Source: a virus
Strand: one strand, 5' to 3'
DNA: 42,469 nucleotides
Virus record (IMG/VR): IMGVR_UViG_3300035698_013879
Coordinates: 1-42,469 of that record
The notes below the pieces were generated by a model. The model searched no databases. It saw nothing but the letters and a program-made list of their open reading frames with translations, and had not been told where the DNA came from. Below are positions 8,417-17,900 of this stretch, piece after piece. Position numbers and translations under genes: made by a program. The number at the start of each line of letters is the position of its first letter. Position 1 is the first letter of the stretch.

Positions 8417-8437
8417 AACACCTTGTAATGAGGTGTT
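8417..8437 (+). terminator. Hairpin after the capsid gene, possible attenuator/terminator
   Basis: A perfect 7-bp stem (aacacct/aggtgtt) with a 7-base loop begins 17 bases after the capsid stop codon. A T-run (8449-8453) follows, but only 11 bases beyond the stem, so it is not a textbook intrinsic terminator. Partial termination or protection of the capsid mRNA 3' end are both reasonable. Confidence 0.45.
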
Positions 8438-8467
8438 GAAATTTAAAATTTTTACATGGAGTTTAAT

Positions 8468-8905
8468 ATGCAATTAGATGTTGAAAATCAACTTTGCTCA
8501 GCGCAAGCCTTCACGGGTTCCGCAACAGTTTCAGAAAATGCTTATCAAAAGCAATCAGCGGTCCAGGATTTATCCATTGGTCGCAGGATAGCAATTGCGG
8601 TTTTCTTCTCTGCTGCTGGTACTGGAACAACTCATACACTTGACGCTATTCAAGCCGATGTCACAGCTTTAACCACTAATAAAGAAGTATTGGCTAGTGT
8701 GAGTATCGCGACAACCGCTATTAACCTTGGCTATCCAGTGGAAGTTCCAATCCCTGCAGGTGTCATGAGTAGACAATTTCTAGGGTTCCAACACACAGCC
8801 ACAGGTGGAACAACTACTGCAACGATTGATGCTTATTTAGTACCGCAAGATGAAATTGCCGAGTATTTTAAATCGTTTCCAAAAGTTGTAGATGCTAAAA
8901 TTTAA
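8468..8905 (+). CDS. Bbp16-like capsid cement/decoration protein
   Basis: 145 aa from ATG 8468, chosen because GGAG (8458-8461) is 6 bases upstream; an in-frame ATG at 8456 is the alternative. The pattern AQAFTGSATVSEN...DLSIGRRIAIAVFFSAAGT, alternating hydrophobic strands, and the closing FLGFQHTATGGTTTATIDAYLVPQD fit the Bbp16-type proteins encoded right after the major capsid gene in BPP-1-like podoviruses. These stabilise the shell at inter-capsomer positions. Size and location agree; identity is by pattern only. Confidence 0.65.
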   Translation: MQLDVENQLCSAQAFTGSATVSENAYQKQSAVQDLSIGRRIAIAVFFSAAGTGTTHTLDAIQADVTALTTNKEVLASVSIATTAINLGYPVEVPIPAGVMSRQFLGFQHTATGGTTTATIDAYLVPQDEIAEYFKSFPKVVDAKI

Positions 8906-8925
8906 TAATTAACAAGAAGGTTGCA

Positions 8926-9339
8926 ATGAGCGAAAATAACAGAAATGGTGGAGCGCCAATGCCTCCACCACCAGTAAAATCAAATGACGAAGACGCGGCA
9001 GGTGAAATTTTTGTAACTGATGGGGTTAAACCCGCAGGTGTTGGAACAGCAAACCAAATGGATACGTCAGGTGATAAACCTGTAGCTGTCCAACTTGGAG
9101 ATCAAGCTCCCGATTCGTCTGTGGTAGTTAAACCAGCAAAGTCAGGCATCATGGTCACCGCTATTCTTAAAGGTTTTTACGGTGGTTTGAGACGGAATGT
9201 TGGCGACAAGTTCATGATCAAGACCGTTGGTAGCTGGGGTACTTGGATGGAGTGTAACGACAAGAAAGTTCAATCCGAACTGATGTTGAGTCACAAAAAT
9301 AAAATGAAGAAGATTAGAGAAAAATCTTTCAAAGCTTAA
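8926..9339 (+). CDS. Hypothetical head-module protein
   Basis: 137 aa. The first 70 residues are Pro/Gly/Asp-rich and probably disordered. The C-terminal part (VTAILKGFYGGLRRNVGDKFMI...SWGTWMEC) is a short domain often seen encoded between cement and tail-tube genes of podoviruses (pattern: gfYgg-rr-GD-f...WM). Function unknown. AGAAGG lies 6 bases before the ATG. It is in the same transcription direction and tightly spaced with its neighbours. Confidence 0.6.
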   Translation: MSENNRNGGAPMPPPPVKSNDEDAAGEIFVTDGVKPAGVGTANQMDTSGDKPVAVQLGDQAPDSSVVVKPAKSGIMVTAILKGFYGGLRRNVGDKFMIKTVGSWGTWMECNDKKVQSELMLSHKNKMKKIREKSFKA

Positions 9340-9360
9340 TCTCAATCAAAGGCGGGAGAA

Positions 9361-9987
9361 GTGTTTTCTAAAGTTGAACTTTATAATGTAGCTTTATCAA
9401 CACTTCTTCTTGAACGACAACTCGTCGATGTCACTACAGACAATTCAAATGAAAAGAAAGTTTTAGATCTCTATTATGACGCGGCTCTTTTCTCTACGTT
9501 AGAGGATATGGATTTAGACTCCACAACTACCAAAGTAACTCTAGCATTGGTTACAGCGGCGCCTGTTTCCCCTTATGATGAGCTATGGAACTATGTGTAT
9601 ACATATCCCGCGAATTGTTTATTTTTCAGAAGAATCTATTCGGGTGCTTATAAAGATAATAGGTACACCCATGAACCTAAAAATGTTGAAATGTATGACG
9701 GTAGTAAAGCTATCCTCACAAATAAAGTGGGAGCAATTGCCGAAATTATTCCCAAGGATATTGATGTCACATCTTTATCTTCTTTAGCAGGTATGGCAAT
9801 TGCTACAAGATTAGCATATTTATCAACACCTCTTATTGTTGGTAAAGGCGCTGCTAAACTTAAAGCAGACATTTTAACACAATACACATTTTATAAAGCT
9901 GAAGCTCAAGCCCATGATCAAATGGAGAACTTTAGTTATCATGAAGATGCTGTGGAGTCTGAATTTGTAGCAGAAAGGACGTCATAG
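9361..9987 (+). CDS. Tail tubular protein A-like adaptor
   Basis: 208 aa, GTG start with GGGAG close upstream. The pattern SKVELYNVALSTL near the N-terminus, WNYVYTYPANCLFFRRIY, KAILTNKVGAIAEIIPKDIDVTSLSSLAGMAIATRLAYLSTPL corresponds to the T7 gp11-type tail tubular A family. In those phages it forms the ring between portal and nozzle. The following gene has the tail tubular B signature, the expected pair. Highly acidic/aromatic C-terminus. Confidence 0.85.
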   Translation: MFSKVELYNVALSTLLLERQLVDVTTDNSNEKKVLDLYYDAALFSTLEDMDLDSTTTKVTLALVTAAPVSPYDELWNYVYTYPANCLFFRRIYSGAYKDNRYTHEPKNVEMYDGSKAILTNKVGAIAEIIPKDIDVTSLSSLAGMAIATRLAYLSTPLIVGKGAAKLKADILTQYTFYKAEAQAHDQMENFSYHEDAVESEFVAERTS

Positions 9988-12606
9988 ATGGCCTATAAAC
10001 TCCAAGCTAACTTTGCCGGTGGAGAACTCGATCCGGTATTGCGAAAGCGTATATCTCTTAACAAATATCACAACGGTTTAGCAACAGCTCGTAATGTTGT
10101 CATTGGTCGCACAGGTAGGATCATCACTCGACCTGGGCGAAAATATATTAAAGATGGTGGAAATTTAAGTGGCGGGTCTATAACTATTGGTGCTGATAAA
10201 AAAGTAATCGTTCACGCCATGCCTTGGAAAGGTCGATACCTCGAGTTTGGCGAAGGTTATGTTCAGGTTTATGAAGCCGATGGAACAGTTGTTGGTCAAA
10301 GTACACATAATGTTTGGCAAGAAGAAGACTTTGAGTATCTTCAATTCGTGAATGTGAAAATGGAAAACACATATAATGTTTCTATTAACGGTGCCGTACC
10401 AGCGTACTCTTCAGGATACGCAACAATGGTTTTCTACGGAAAGGACACTGGGTCTTCACCTCAAACAAATATAATATTTGATGATGGAACCATCTTAACT
10501 ACTCAATTAAGTAACTACTTTTTCATGCCTATTGGTGTAGCCAGTGTCACAACAGGAACATACAATGGGACAAGTTACGACGTCGATTATGTAATAGCCG
10601 CTGTAATCAACGGGCACCCAAGCACCAATGTACTAACTTTGACTCATTCATCTACTAGCGCACAACTACCTGCAGCCGCTACAGTAAACAGTTTTGCAGG
10701 AATCAAAGTGACAGATAGTGCCGCACCCACAGGTAAAACTTTATCAGGTGATGATGTTGACATTGAGGTAAGGATTTATAGAAGACCCACTAATGGTGGA
10801 GCTTATGGTTTTATAGGCTCAAGCAAAGCATATACATCGGGTACTGGTTTCATATTATTTGATTTTATTGATAGAGGACAAGACGCCGATTATACTAATC
10901 AACCCCCTGATTATGCTTCGGGTATAAAAGAAGTTGTGTCTAATCCTATTTCTTTTTTTAGTAATGAAATAATAAGAAGTGGTTCCATGTACCAAGGAAG
11001 ATTAGTAGCCAGTCATGGTGATGACTTAGTGTTTAGCAGACCTGGAAAACCTGGAAATTTTTTGAGAGACTATCCACTAAACGGAAGTTCAGCATTGAGC
11101 ACTAACATACAAGGTAACGGCAGCAACGAGATACTGGCAATAATTGAAGACAATGGCTTATTGGTTTTTACTAATGATGGTGTTTTTTTACATACGGGAA
11201 CACTAAGTCCTAGCAATTTGGCGTTTGATAAAAAGTCACCTGTTGTAATTGACTATCGTGTTCCACCTTTAAATATTTCAGGTGGAACCATTTTTGTAGA
11301 TGTGCAAAGTAATAGTGTGCGGCAACTCAGATATTTTGATGAAAAACGAAGTTATGTTGCTGATGAACTGAGTATCTTCAGTGACCATCTTTTTAGAGAA
11401 AACAGAATAACATCATGGGCTTTCAGTGAAGGATCTCTTCCTTTATTGTGGGTCGTATTCGCAGACGGAACTTACGCTACATTTACTTACGATGAGTCAC
11501 AGGAAATGAGAGCTTGGACCCGTCATGATTCAGGAACTGGAATTGAACGTGTATGCCAAATCCCTGCAGGTTTTGATAGTTCAGGAGATCGAGTATCTCC
11601 AAGACTTGTTTTTGTCTGCAAAAAAACTAATGGGACTCAACGATGGATCGAACATGGAGTCGATAGGTTTGTAACAGGTGAAGACCTTGAGACAAACCCT
11701 GAAGCTGACAAAGGTGAGAAAGCTGCGGCAATGGATTCTATGGTTTCATGGTCTGCACTTTTAAACGATGACTTAACTAATGATGATATAACAATCACTC
11801 CTGTAGTAGCTGGTACATGGGATGGAGATTTAACATTAGCTGATGTCAATGATGCAATTTTCCCTAACCCTGGAGCTGGGACAGTTGGTGAAGTTTTTAG
11901 ATGGTTCCACCCTGTGGATAGAACTTCTATCGATTTAACAATCACAGCTAGAGCAAGTGACGATTCCGTAACAGTAAGTCCAAGCGCGGAGTTTCCTTTA
12001 GCTTACGCAACCAACCCAAGACTTTATAAAACTAAAAACAGTTTCACAGGTCTTGATCATATGGACGGTGAGACTGTCGCAATAATGATGGACGGTTATG
12101 TTAAAGCTTCTCCCAACAATGATTTTGAAAATTACACTACAGTTACAGTATCAAGTGGGACAATCGCTCTACCGAACTCAGAGCTTGGTGCTATCGTTCA
12201 TATTGGACGACCTTACACTAAGGATATAGAAACTTTAAATATCAACACAGTCGAACAGAGACCGACTCATAATGAGTCTGTGACTTGCAATAAGGTTAAG
12301 ATTGAAACCTATCAGTCAAGAGGAATGTATGTTGGTTCAAAATTTCCACTAAACGACAAGATTACTGGAGATGCTAATGATTTAGCCACTGGGAGAACTC
12401 TGAAACCTTTTGATAGTTACGCTGTAAACTATGAGGACCCCAACCCTATTACAGGTAACAGGTATGATCAACCAGTCGATAAATCAATTCAAATGACTGT
12501 ACCGGGCAATTGGGAGTCCAACGGAAGAATTTGCTTGAGGGAAGTAGATCCTGTACACTTTGAACTATTGGCTATCACACCTGACATAGACGACCAAAGG
12601 AGGTAG
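9988..12606 (+). CDS. Tail tubular protein B-like nozzle protein
   Basis: 872 aa. The N-terminal signature FAGGELDPVLRKRISLNKYHNGLATARNVV followed by GRTGRIITRPGRKYI is characteristic of the tail tubular B/stabilisation protein family in podoviruses. The protein would form the tail nozzle distal to the adaptor. Length is close to the T7 gp12 range (about 790 aa). The gene abuts its partner, starting directly after that stop (TAG ATG). A strong Shine-Dalgarno (AAAGGAGG) overlapping its end serves the next gene. Confidence 0.87.
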   Translation: MAYKLQANFAGGELDPVLRKRISLNKYHNGLATARNVVIGRTGRIITRPGRKYIKDGGNLSGGSITIGADKKVIVHAMPWKGRYLEFGEGYVQVYEADGTVVGQSTHNVWQEEDFEYLQFVNVKMENTYNVSINGAVPAYSSGYATMVFYGKDTGSSPQTNIIFDDGTILTTQLSNYFFMPIGVASVTTGTYNGTSYDVDYVIAAVINGHPSTNVLTLTHSSTSAQLPAAATVNSFAGIKVTDSAAPTGKTLSGDDVDIEVRIYRRPTNGGAYGFIGSSKAYTSGTGFILFDFIDRGQDADYTNQPPDYASGIKEVVSNPISFFSNEIIRSGSMYQGRLVASHGDDLVFSRPGKPGNFLRDYPLNGSSALSTNIQGNGSNEILAIIEDNGLLVFTNDGVFLHTGTLSPSNLAFDKKSPVVIDYRVPPLNISGGTIFVDVQSNSVRQLRYFDEKRSYVADELSIFSDHLFRENRITSWAFSEGSLPLLWVVFADGTYATFTYDESQEMRAWTRHDSGTGIERVCQIPAGFDSSGDRVSPRLVFVCKKTNGTQRWIEHGVDRFVTGEDLETNPEADKGEKAAAMDSMVSWSALLNDDLTNDDITITPVVAGTWDGDLTLADVNDAIFPNPGAGTVGEVFRWFHPVDRTSIDLTITARASDDSVTVSPSAEFPLAYATNPRLYKTKNSFTGLDHMDGETVAIMMDGYVKASPNNDFENYTTVTVSSGTIALPNSELGAIVHIGRPYTKDIETLNINTVEQRPTHNESVTCNKVKIETYQSRGMYVGSKFPLNDKITGDANDLATGRTLKPFDSYAVNYEDPNPITGNRYDQPVDKSIQMTVPGNWESNGRICLREVDPVHFELLAITPDIDDQRR

Positions 12607-12608
12607 AT

Positions 12609-13091
12609 GTGGCAGTAGCAGCAGCACTAGCTTTGTATCAAGTATTTTCCAGTGTTCAAACATCTCAATTAATGAAACGCCAAGGTGAGTTTGATAAACG
12701 AGTCGCAGCGTTCAACGCAGAGTATTTAGAAAAAGATGCTTGGGAGGCTGAGTTACTTGGCTACTCTCAGACAGCTCGTTATAAAGTTCAAGAGGATAAA
12801 ATACTTGGAGATCAGGTCGCAATCTTTGAAGCTCAAAATGTTGACAGCACATCTGGCACAGCTAAAGAATTACAAGAAGAAACCAAACTCAATTCATATT
12901 TGAACACTTTGGACATTCAGAAAATAGCGAGAGCTGATGCACTTAAGTTAAAACTTGAGGCAAGTAATGTTCGCTTATTAGGAAGCTTCAGAGGACTACA
13001 AGCAAATTCAAATGCCGCTACAGTTCAGAGCGAAGGTTTAGTCAGAGGGATTACCACAGGGGTCTCAGGTTATTTGAGGAGTGAGTCGTAA
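12609..13091 (+). CDS. Internal virion protein, T7 gp14-like
   Basis: 160 aa, GTG start with AAAGGAGG 5 bases upstream. Composition is Ala/Gln/Glu-rich and largely helical, with a hydrophobic N-terminus (AVAAALALYQVFSSV). The sequence AEYLEKDAWEAELLGYSQTARYK and the small size match the first ejection protein in T7-like tail operons, which inserts in the outer membrane during DNA entry. Assignment leans on position between the nozzle gene and two large internal proteins. Its stop overlaps the next start by one base. Confidence 0.65.
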   Translation: MAVAAALALYQVFSSVQTSQLMKRQGEFDKRVAAFNAEYLEKDAWEAELLGYSQTARYKVQEDKILGDQVAIFEAQNVDSTSGTAKELQEETKLNSYLNTLDIQKIARADALKLKLEASNVRLLGSFRGLQANSNAATVQSEGLVRGITTGVSGYLRSES

Positions 13092-14980
13092 TGCCAGTTA
13101 AATTACCAACATTAGAGAGAAATAATCAAGTTGTTGAACCTGCTTCAAGCGGTCAGATAAAAGCTAACTCTATTGACGTAGCTTCAGGTCATCAGCGTTT
13201 GTCGAAAGCAATTGTAGCTGGTGGCGAAAGAATGCTTTCGATTTATGAAAAAACTCAAAGAGAAGCCTACGACTCTCGAATAGCAGAACTCGGTCATCAG
13301 CTTGATAGATTTGGTAGAGAGAAACTTGAAGGTACTCCTGATGATCCAAAGTCGGGCTTACGTCACCTAAGAGGGAACCCTGATGAAGCTTACGGAAAGT
13401 TTGATAATGAGCTAGGTCAGAAGAGAGACTCTCTTTTGTCAGGTAGTGGATTAGAAGGAAAGCATTTAGAAAGAGCTAAAGGTGTTTTAAATCGTCGTTA
13501 CAATAACGTTTATAATAGTTCTTTAAATTACTACGGTATTCAAAATGCTCGTTATAAAACTGACCTTGCAAACGCAACAGTTGAGATAGCAAATCGAGAT
13601 GCCTACACTGCACTAGCTGAGTACAATCCTAAAGATGAGAAAAGTTTAGAACCTTTCAAACAAGCAATTGATGAGATAGCCACCGCTAGGTTAAAAGAAG
13701 CAAGATCCAATGGTTGGGCCTTAGAAGTTCCGGCTAATCATAAAGGGGTTAAGTATCGAGTTCTTGAAGATGATGGTACGGCTACTTATTTAAGTCTCGA
13801 GAATAAAGCTAGAGAAAAAGTATTAGGTGACATTAGTAAAACTACCTACAATTCAATAAACGGTATGATTAAGTCAAATAAAGTTGGAGCGGCAAGAGAA
13901 CTTATCAAACTTTATGGTGACCAATTAGGTCCGGTTTATAAAGCTAAAATCGATGAGAGTTTTGAGAAAAAAGATATTGAAGTAGCTTCAGTTCTTGAGT
14001 TAGGTGAGCTCGATCATCTCACTTATAAAGAGCGATCTGAAAAACTTAAAAATCTACCTTCTAAAACATTTAGGGAAATCCAAATAAAACATGAAGCTCG
14101 TAAGTTAAATGACGCTGATGCTCGAATGATAGAGAACCAAAAGAAACGAGCGTCAACAGATATGTATGAGCCGATGATGAATCAACTTCAAACATTGGTT
14201 GACCCAAACAGAGAGGGTGGAGCATCTATAACAGATATCGACTCACTGGAAAATGCAATGGTCAACGTAAACGGAGAGCCTCAAAAATTCAAAGACGCTA
14301 TAGTGGATGTCACTAACCCCAAGCAAAGAAAAGCTTTATATAATTTAGTAGGTAAACGTTCTGAGAAAGGTGACGATAAAGTTTTTGCACAAATGATGGA
14401 TATGGCTAAGTCGGGAGCTTTGCAGCAACAATCGTTTTCCCACGTTCAACAAATGGGGAATAGTCTAAACTCTTCACAATTTAAAATCGTACAGTCTCAG
14501 TGGCTTCATAAAGGTGCTAAAGGGCGAACGGGTTATAACAAACTTATGAGTATGGCTATCCCGATGGGAATAGTAAAAGCCAACTCTCATACCAAGCGTA
14601 TATTCAATAGCAGTCTAGAAGATCTTCAAAATATCACAACTTATTATTATGATGTGATAGCCCCACTTGGTGAAGAAGGTTACTCGACTAGCGAATTAGA
14701 AAAAATGACAATGGAATATTTGAGAGGTTATAAAAATGGTAAGCGACCAAAAGCTCCTCCTCCTAAATCTCATCTTCCTGACACATCTCCAGGCGCAGCA
14801 GAATCAATTGGGGCTGAGAAGGTCTCCCCAGGCACAGCCGCGTCTAGTGGTTTTGACAGTTTAAGTAATGCTGAAGTGCAAGAGTGGGTTGGACGATACA
14901 GAAAAGAAACGGGAGCAACGAAATACTCTCGACAAGATGTAAAAGAATTTTACGAAAAGAGTGTAGATGTCCCGCAATGA
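13091..14980 (+). CDS. Internal virion protein, T7 gp15-like
   Basis: 629 aa, almost entirely predicted helical by composition, with many charged heptad-like stretches and no recognisable enzymatic motif. The order small protein / helical middle-sized protein / very large protein with a transglycosylase domain is the T7 gp14-gp15-gp16 arrangement, and that is the main basis for the call. The C-terminus has a Pro-rich stretch (KAPPPKSHLPDTSPGAA) followed by a short conserved-looking WVGRYRKETGATKYSRQDV end. It overlaps the next gene by 14 bases. Confidence 0.7.
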   Translation: MPVKLPTLERNNQVVEPASSGQIKANSIDVASGHQRLSKAIVAGGERMLSIYEKTQREAYDSRIAELGHQLDRFGREKLEGTPDDPKSGLRHLRGNPDEAYGKFDNELGQKRDSLLSGSGLEGKHLERAKGVLNRRYNNVYNSSLNYYGIQNARYKTDLANATVEIANRDAYTALAEYNPKDEKSLEPFKQAIDEIATARLKEARSNGWALEVPANHKGVKYRVLEDDGTATYLSLENKAREKVLGDISKTTYNSINGMIKSNKVGAARELIKLYGDQLGPVYKAKIDESFEKKDIEVASVLELGELDHLTYKERSEKLKNLPSKTFREIQIKHEARKLNDADARMIENQKKRASTDMYEPMMNQLQTLVDPNREGGASITDIDSLENAMVNVNGEPQKFKDAIVDVTNPKQRKALYNLVGKRSEKGDDKVFAQMMDMAKSGALQQQSFSHVQQMGNSLNSSQFKIVQSQWLHKGAKGRTGYNKLMSMAIPMGIVKANSHTKRIFNSSLEDLQNITTYYYDVIAPLGEEGYSTSELEKMTMEYLRGYKNGKRPKAPPPKSHLPDTSPGAAESIGAEKVSPGTAASSGFDSLSNAEVQEWVGRYRKETGATKYSRQDVKEFYEKSVDVPQ

Positions 14981-17900
14981 AAATATAACACTTCCACAAG
15001 AAGACGTTACTCCTGAGAAGGCTCTTACTAATATCAGAGAATCTAAGAAAAAAGATTTACCACCTGACATCTATGCTGAAATGGATAAGGTGTTAGGTAA
15101 AGATCCTGAAGATCTCAATGTGGACGTACCTACTCCTGTGGCCCGATCAATTGCTAAATCCGAACAACATGCTCAAGTGATAAAAGAAGACATCAGTCAG
15201 TTCGGAACTATTCAGAAACAACTTGAGTACGCTAAACTTGTGTTTGATGGGAAAAGTCTTGATGATGAAAAGTCCACTTTAAGTTACCGTAAAGCTGTAG
15301 GTGAGACTTTAAATGACGAAGAAGATTTTAGATTAAATGATTTAAGATTTCAATCGAATGAACTTCAAAAAGCCAAAGCGGAATATGACTACAATTTTGC
15401 ACAATCTCTCCCTGCAGAAGTAGCAGGTATTGGCTATGATGTGTACGACACCCTTCGAGATCATTACCAATTGATATTGGGGTTTGCTGGAGTAGGAGCA
15501 GGGACAGGTGCTGCTTTAGGAGCTTTGACTGTAAATCCTGTTGGTGTTGGCGCGGGTGCTCTAGCTTTAGGGGTTAAAGGTGCTGGTGTAGGAACCATGG
15601 CAGCGTTTGCAAAACATACTTATATTCAAACTACAGGTAGCGTTTACGAAGAGTTGTCGATAAGCCCTGAAGCGATTGACTTACCCGAACAAACTAAAAG
15701 AGACATTTCTAAAGGGGCAGGGATTTTAAGTGGAGCAATGATGTATGTTCTCCCCGGTTCAAAGTATGTTAAAAATACTGCATTTTTAAAGAAAATGTTA
15801 AACCCTTCTTTGATAGTTAAAAATCCAAAGATTCGATCTGTATTGATGAAGTTAGCAGGATCTTCCGCTGCTGCAGAAGGTACAGAAGAAGCCGCTCAAG
15901 AGTTAACAGAAGTGATAGCTGTGAATTTAGGTAAAACATGGGATGGAACTGAAACGTCATTCCTTGATGCAGTCGAGAGAAGCTGGTCAATGGACACAGC
16001 AGAACGTGTAGCTAAAGCTGGAACATTGGGTGCAATCGGTGGGCAAGTCATGCAGAGTGGGCTCGACGTCGCCACAGCAATACCTAATAAGATACTCGAT
16101 TCAAGAATAAAAAAAGAGCAAGCTAAAACTCCTGATTTACCTCAAGGCGAGCCTGGACAATTTCGCACAAACGTAAAAGGTAATAAAGCTGTTCAACTTA
16201 AGGTAGCACTCGACCAACATTTAGAGACTACTAAAGACACTAAGACTGGTGTGATGCTACCCGAAGAAATGGATGCTATCAGACAGGAAATGTTCGATGA
16301 CATTGGTGTCTCAGAAGTTTACATAGACCCTGATGAAATCACCGCTTGGGCAAACGATGATGAGAGAGCTGCGAAAGCCAGAGAGTTAATTGGTGTTGAA
16401 GGTGTTGCCGCAGCAGAAATGAATGCACCTATTCGTATTCAAATGTACAAGTTCTTAAGGATTGCGGAAGAGCACCCAGAGATAACCAAACTTATAAAAG
16501 CTGAACCTGATAAGAAAAGTGTAATGCAATATTTATTAGAACTTGATGAGGCCAAGCAACAAAGAGATGTTGTCCTAGGTGAAATTGGCGCAGCAAGTGG
16601 AACTACTGAGGTATCGGGGTTAACTGCACCAGAACTTCAATCTCGCATCAATACTTTAGAAGGTGAGAAACTTAATCTTAAGAAGACTAATCCCAATAGA
16701 ACTATAGAAATTGATAATGAAGTAGCTCTCCTAACAGGAGTAAGAGATAAAATAGAAGACGTTGCACTTAGAGAAAAACGTATTCGTGATGATGATATTA
16801 CTGATGAGGAAACTTATCTCGAGCAGCAAACTTTCACTAAAGACATGGAAGACATTTTACCAGCTAAAGAAATCCTCAACTTTAATGAAGCTGAAACTAT
16901 AGCTAGAGCTGAAGTAGCTGACGCAGTTCTAAACACTGTAGAGACAGAGCAGGTTGTTGATTTAGAAGAAAGATACAGAGCTGAACGTGCTGAACAAATT
17001 GCTAAATTAGATAAAGAAGCCAAGACTCCAATAGTTGATTCGTTTCTAGATAGCGACAGATCTAATGCTGAACTCACACCTGATCAGGAAAAGAGAAAAC
17101 GTAAAGGTTTACCTATTCATTCCATTAACCCTGAGCTTCTTAGTGAACGACTCAAAACTAAGTACGAAGACGACCCTGTTCTTAAAGCTAGGAATGTTTT
17201 TGTCAAGAATGGAATGAAACCTGAAGATGTAGCTGTGCTCTATGAAGAAAAAAGTGTTGAGTCATTACTTGAAACTCTTTCTAAAACTTCAACAACCGCA
17301 GAGATAGTAGCAGAGAATGATGCGCTCATTGAAGCTCACCTAGAAGAGACAGTGGACTTTAGCGATGATGTAGAATTTGAAGCCATGGGTAAAGCTTATG
17401 ATAATGTGTCTAAGTTACATTTAGAATCGGCTAAAATAATCAGAGATAAACATTGGGCTAAATTCAAAAAAGGAATGAAGAGAGTAGTTTTAGATATCTC
17501 AAGGCTAAACGCTCAATTACAAAAGAAAGCCGCCGATCAAATAAACTCCACTAAGATAGGGCAACTCAACGCTAGGCAATGGAGCACAGCAGCTCGCAGG
17601 TCGCAACGTAAAGCTGCAGAAGCTTATCTTGATGGAAAGTTTGAAGAAGGCTTTAGACAAAAGCAGAACGCAGCAGAAGCCGTTCAATTAGTTAAAGAGA
17701 CTAAGATTGCAACAGGTAGAATAAATAAAATTTACAAACGTATTGCTAAATTTAACAACGCTAAATACAAAGCTGAGTTATCCGAAGCTGGAGACACTTA
17801 TGTAAATGCGATGAATTATTTTACCGATCTTTTCAACTTCGACCCAAGCACTAAAGGTCAACAGAGAGTAGATCAATACTCGAGTTATTTACAAGAGCGA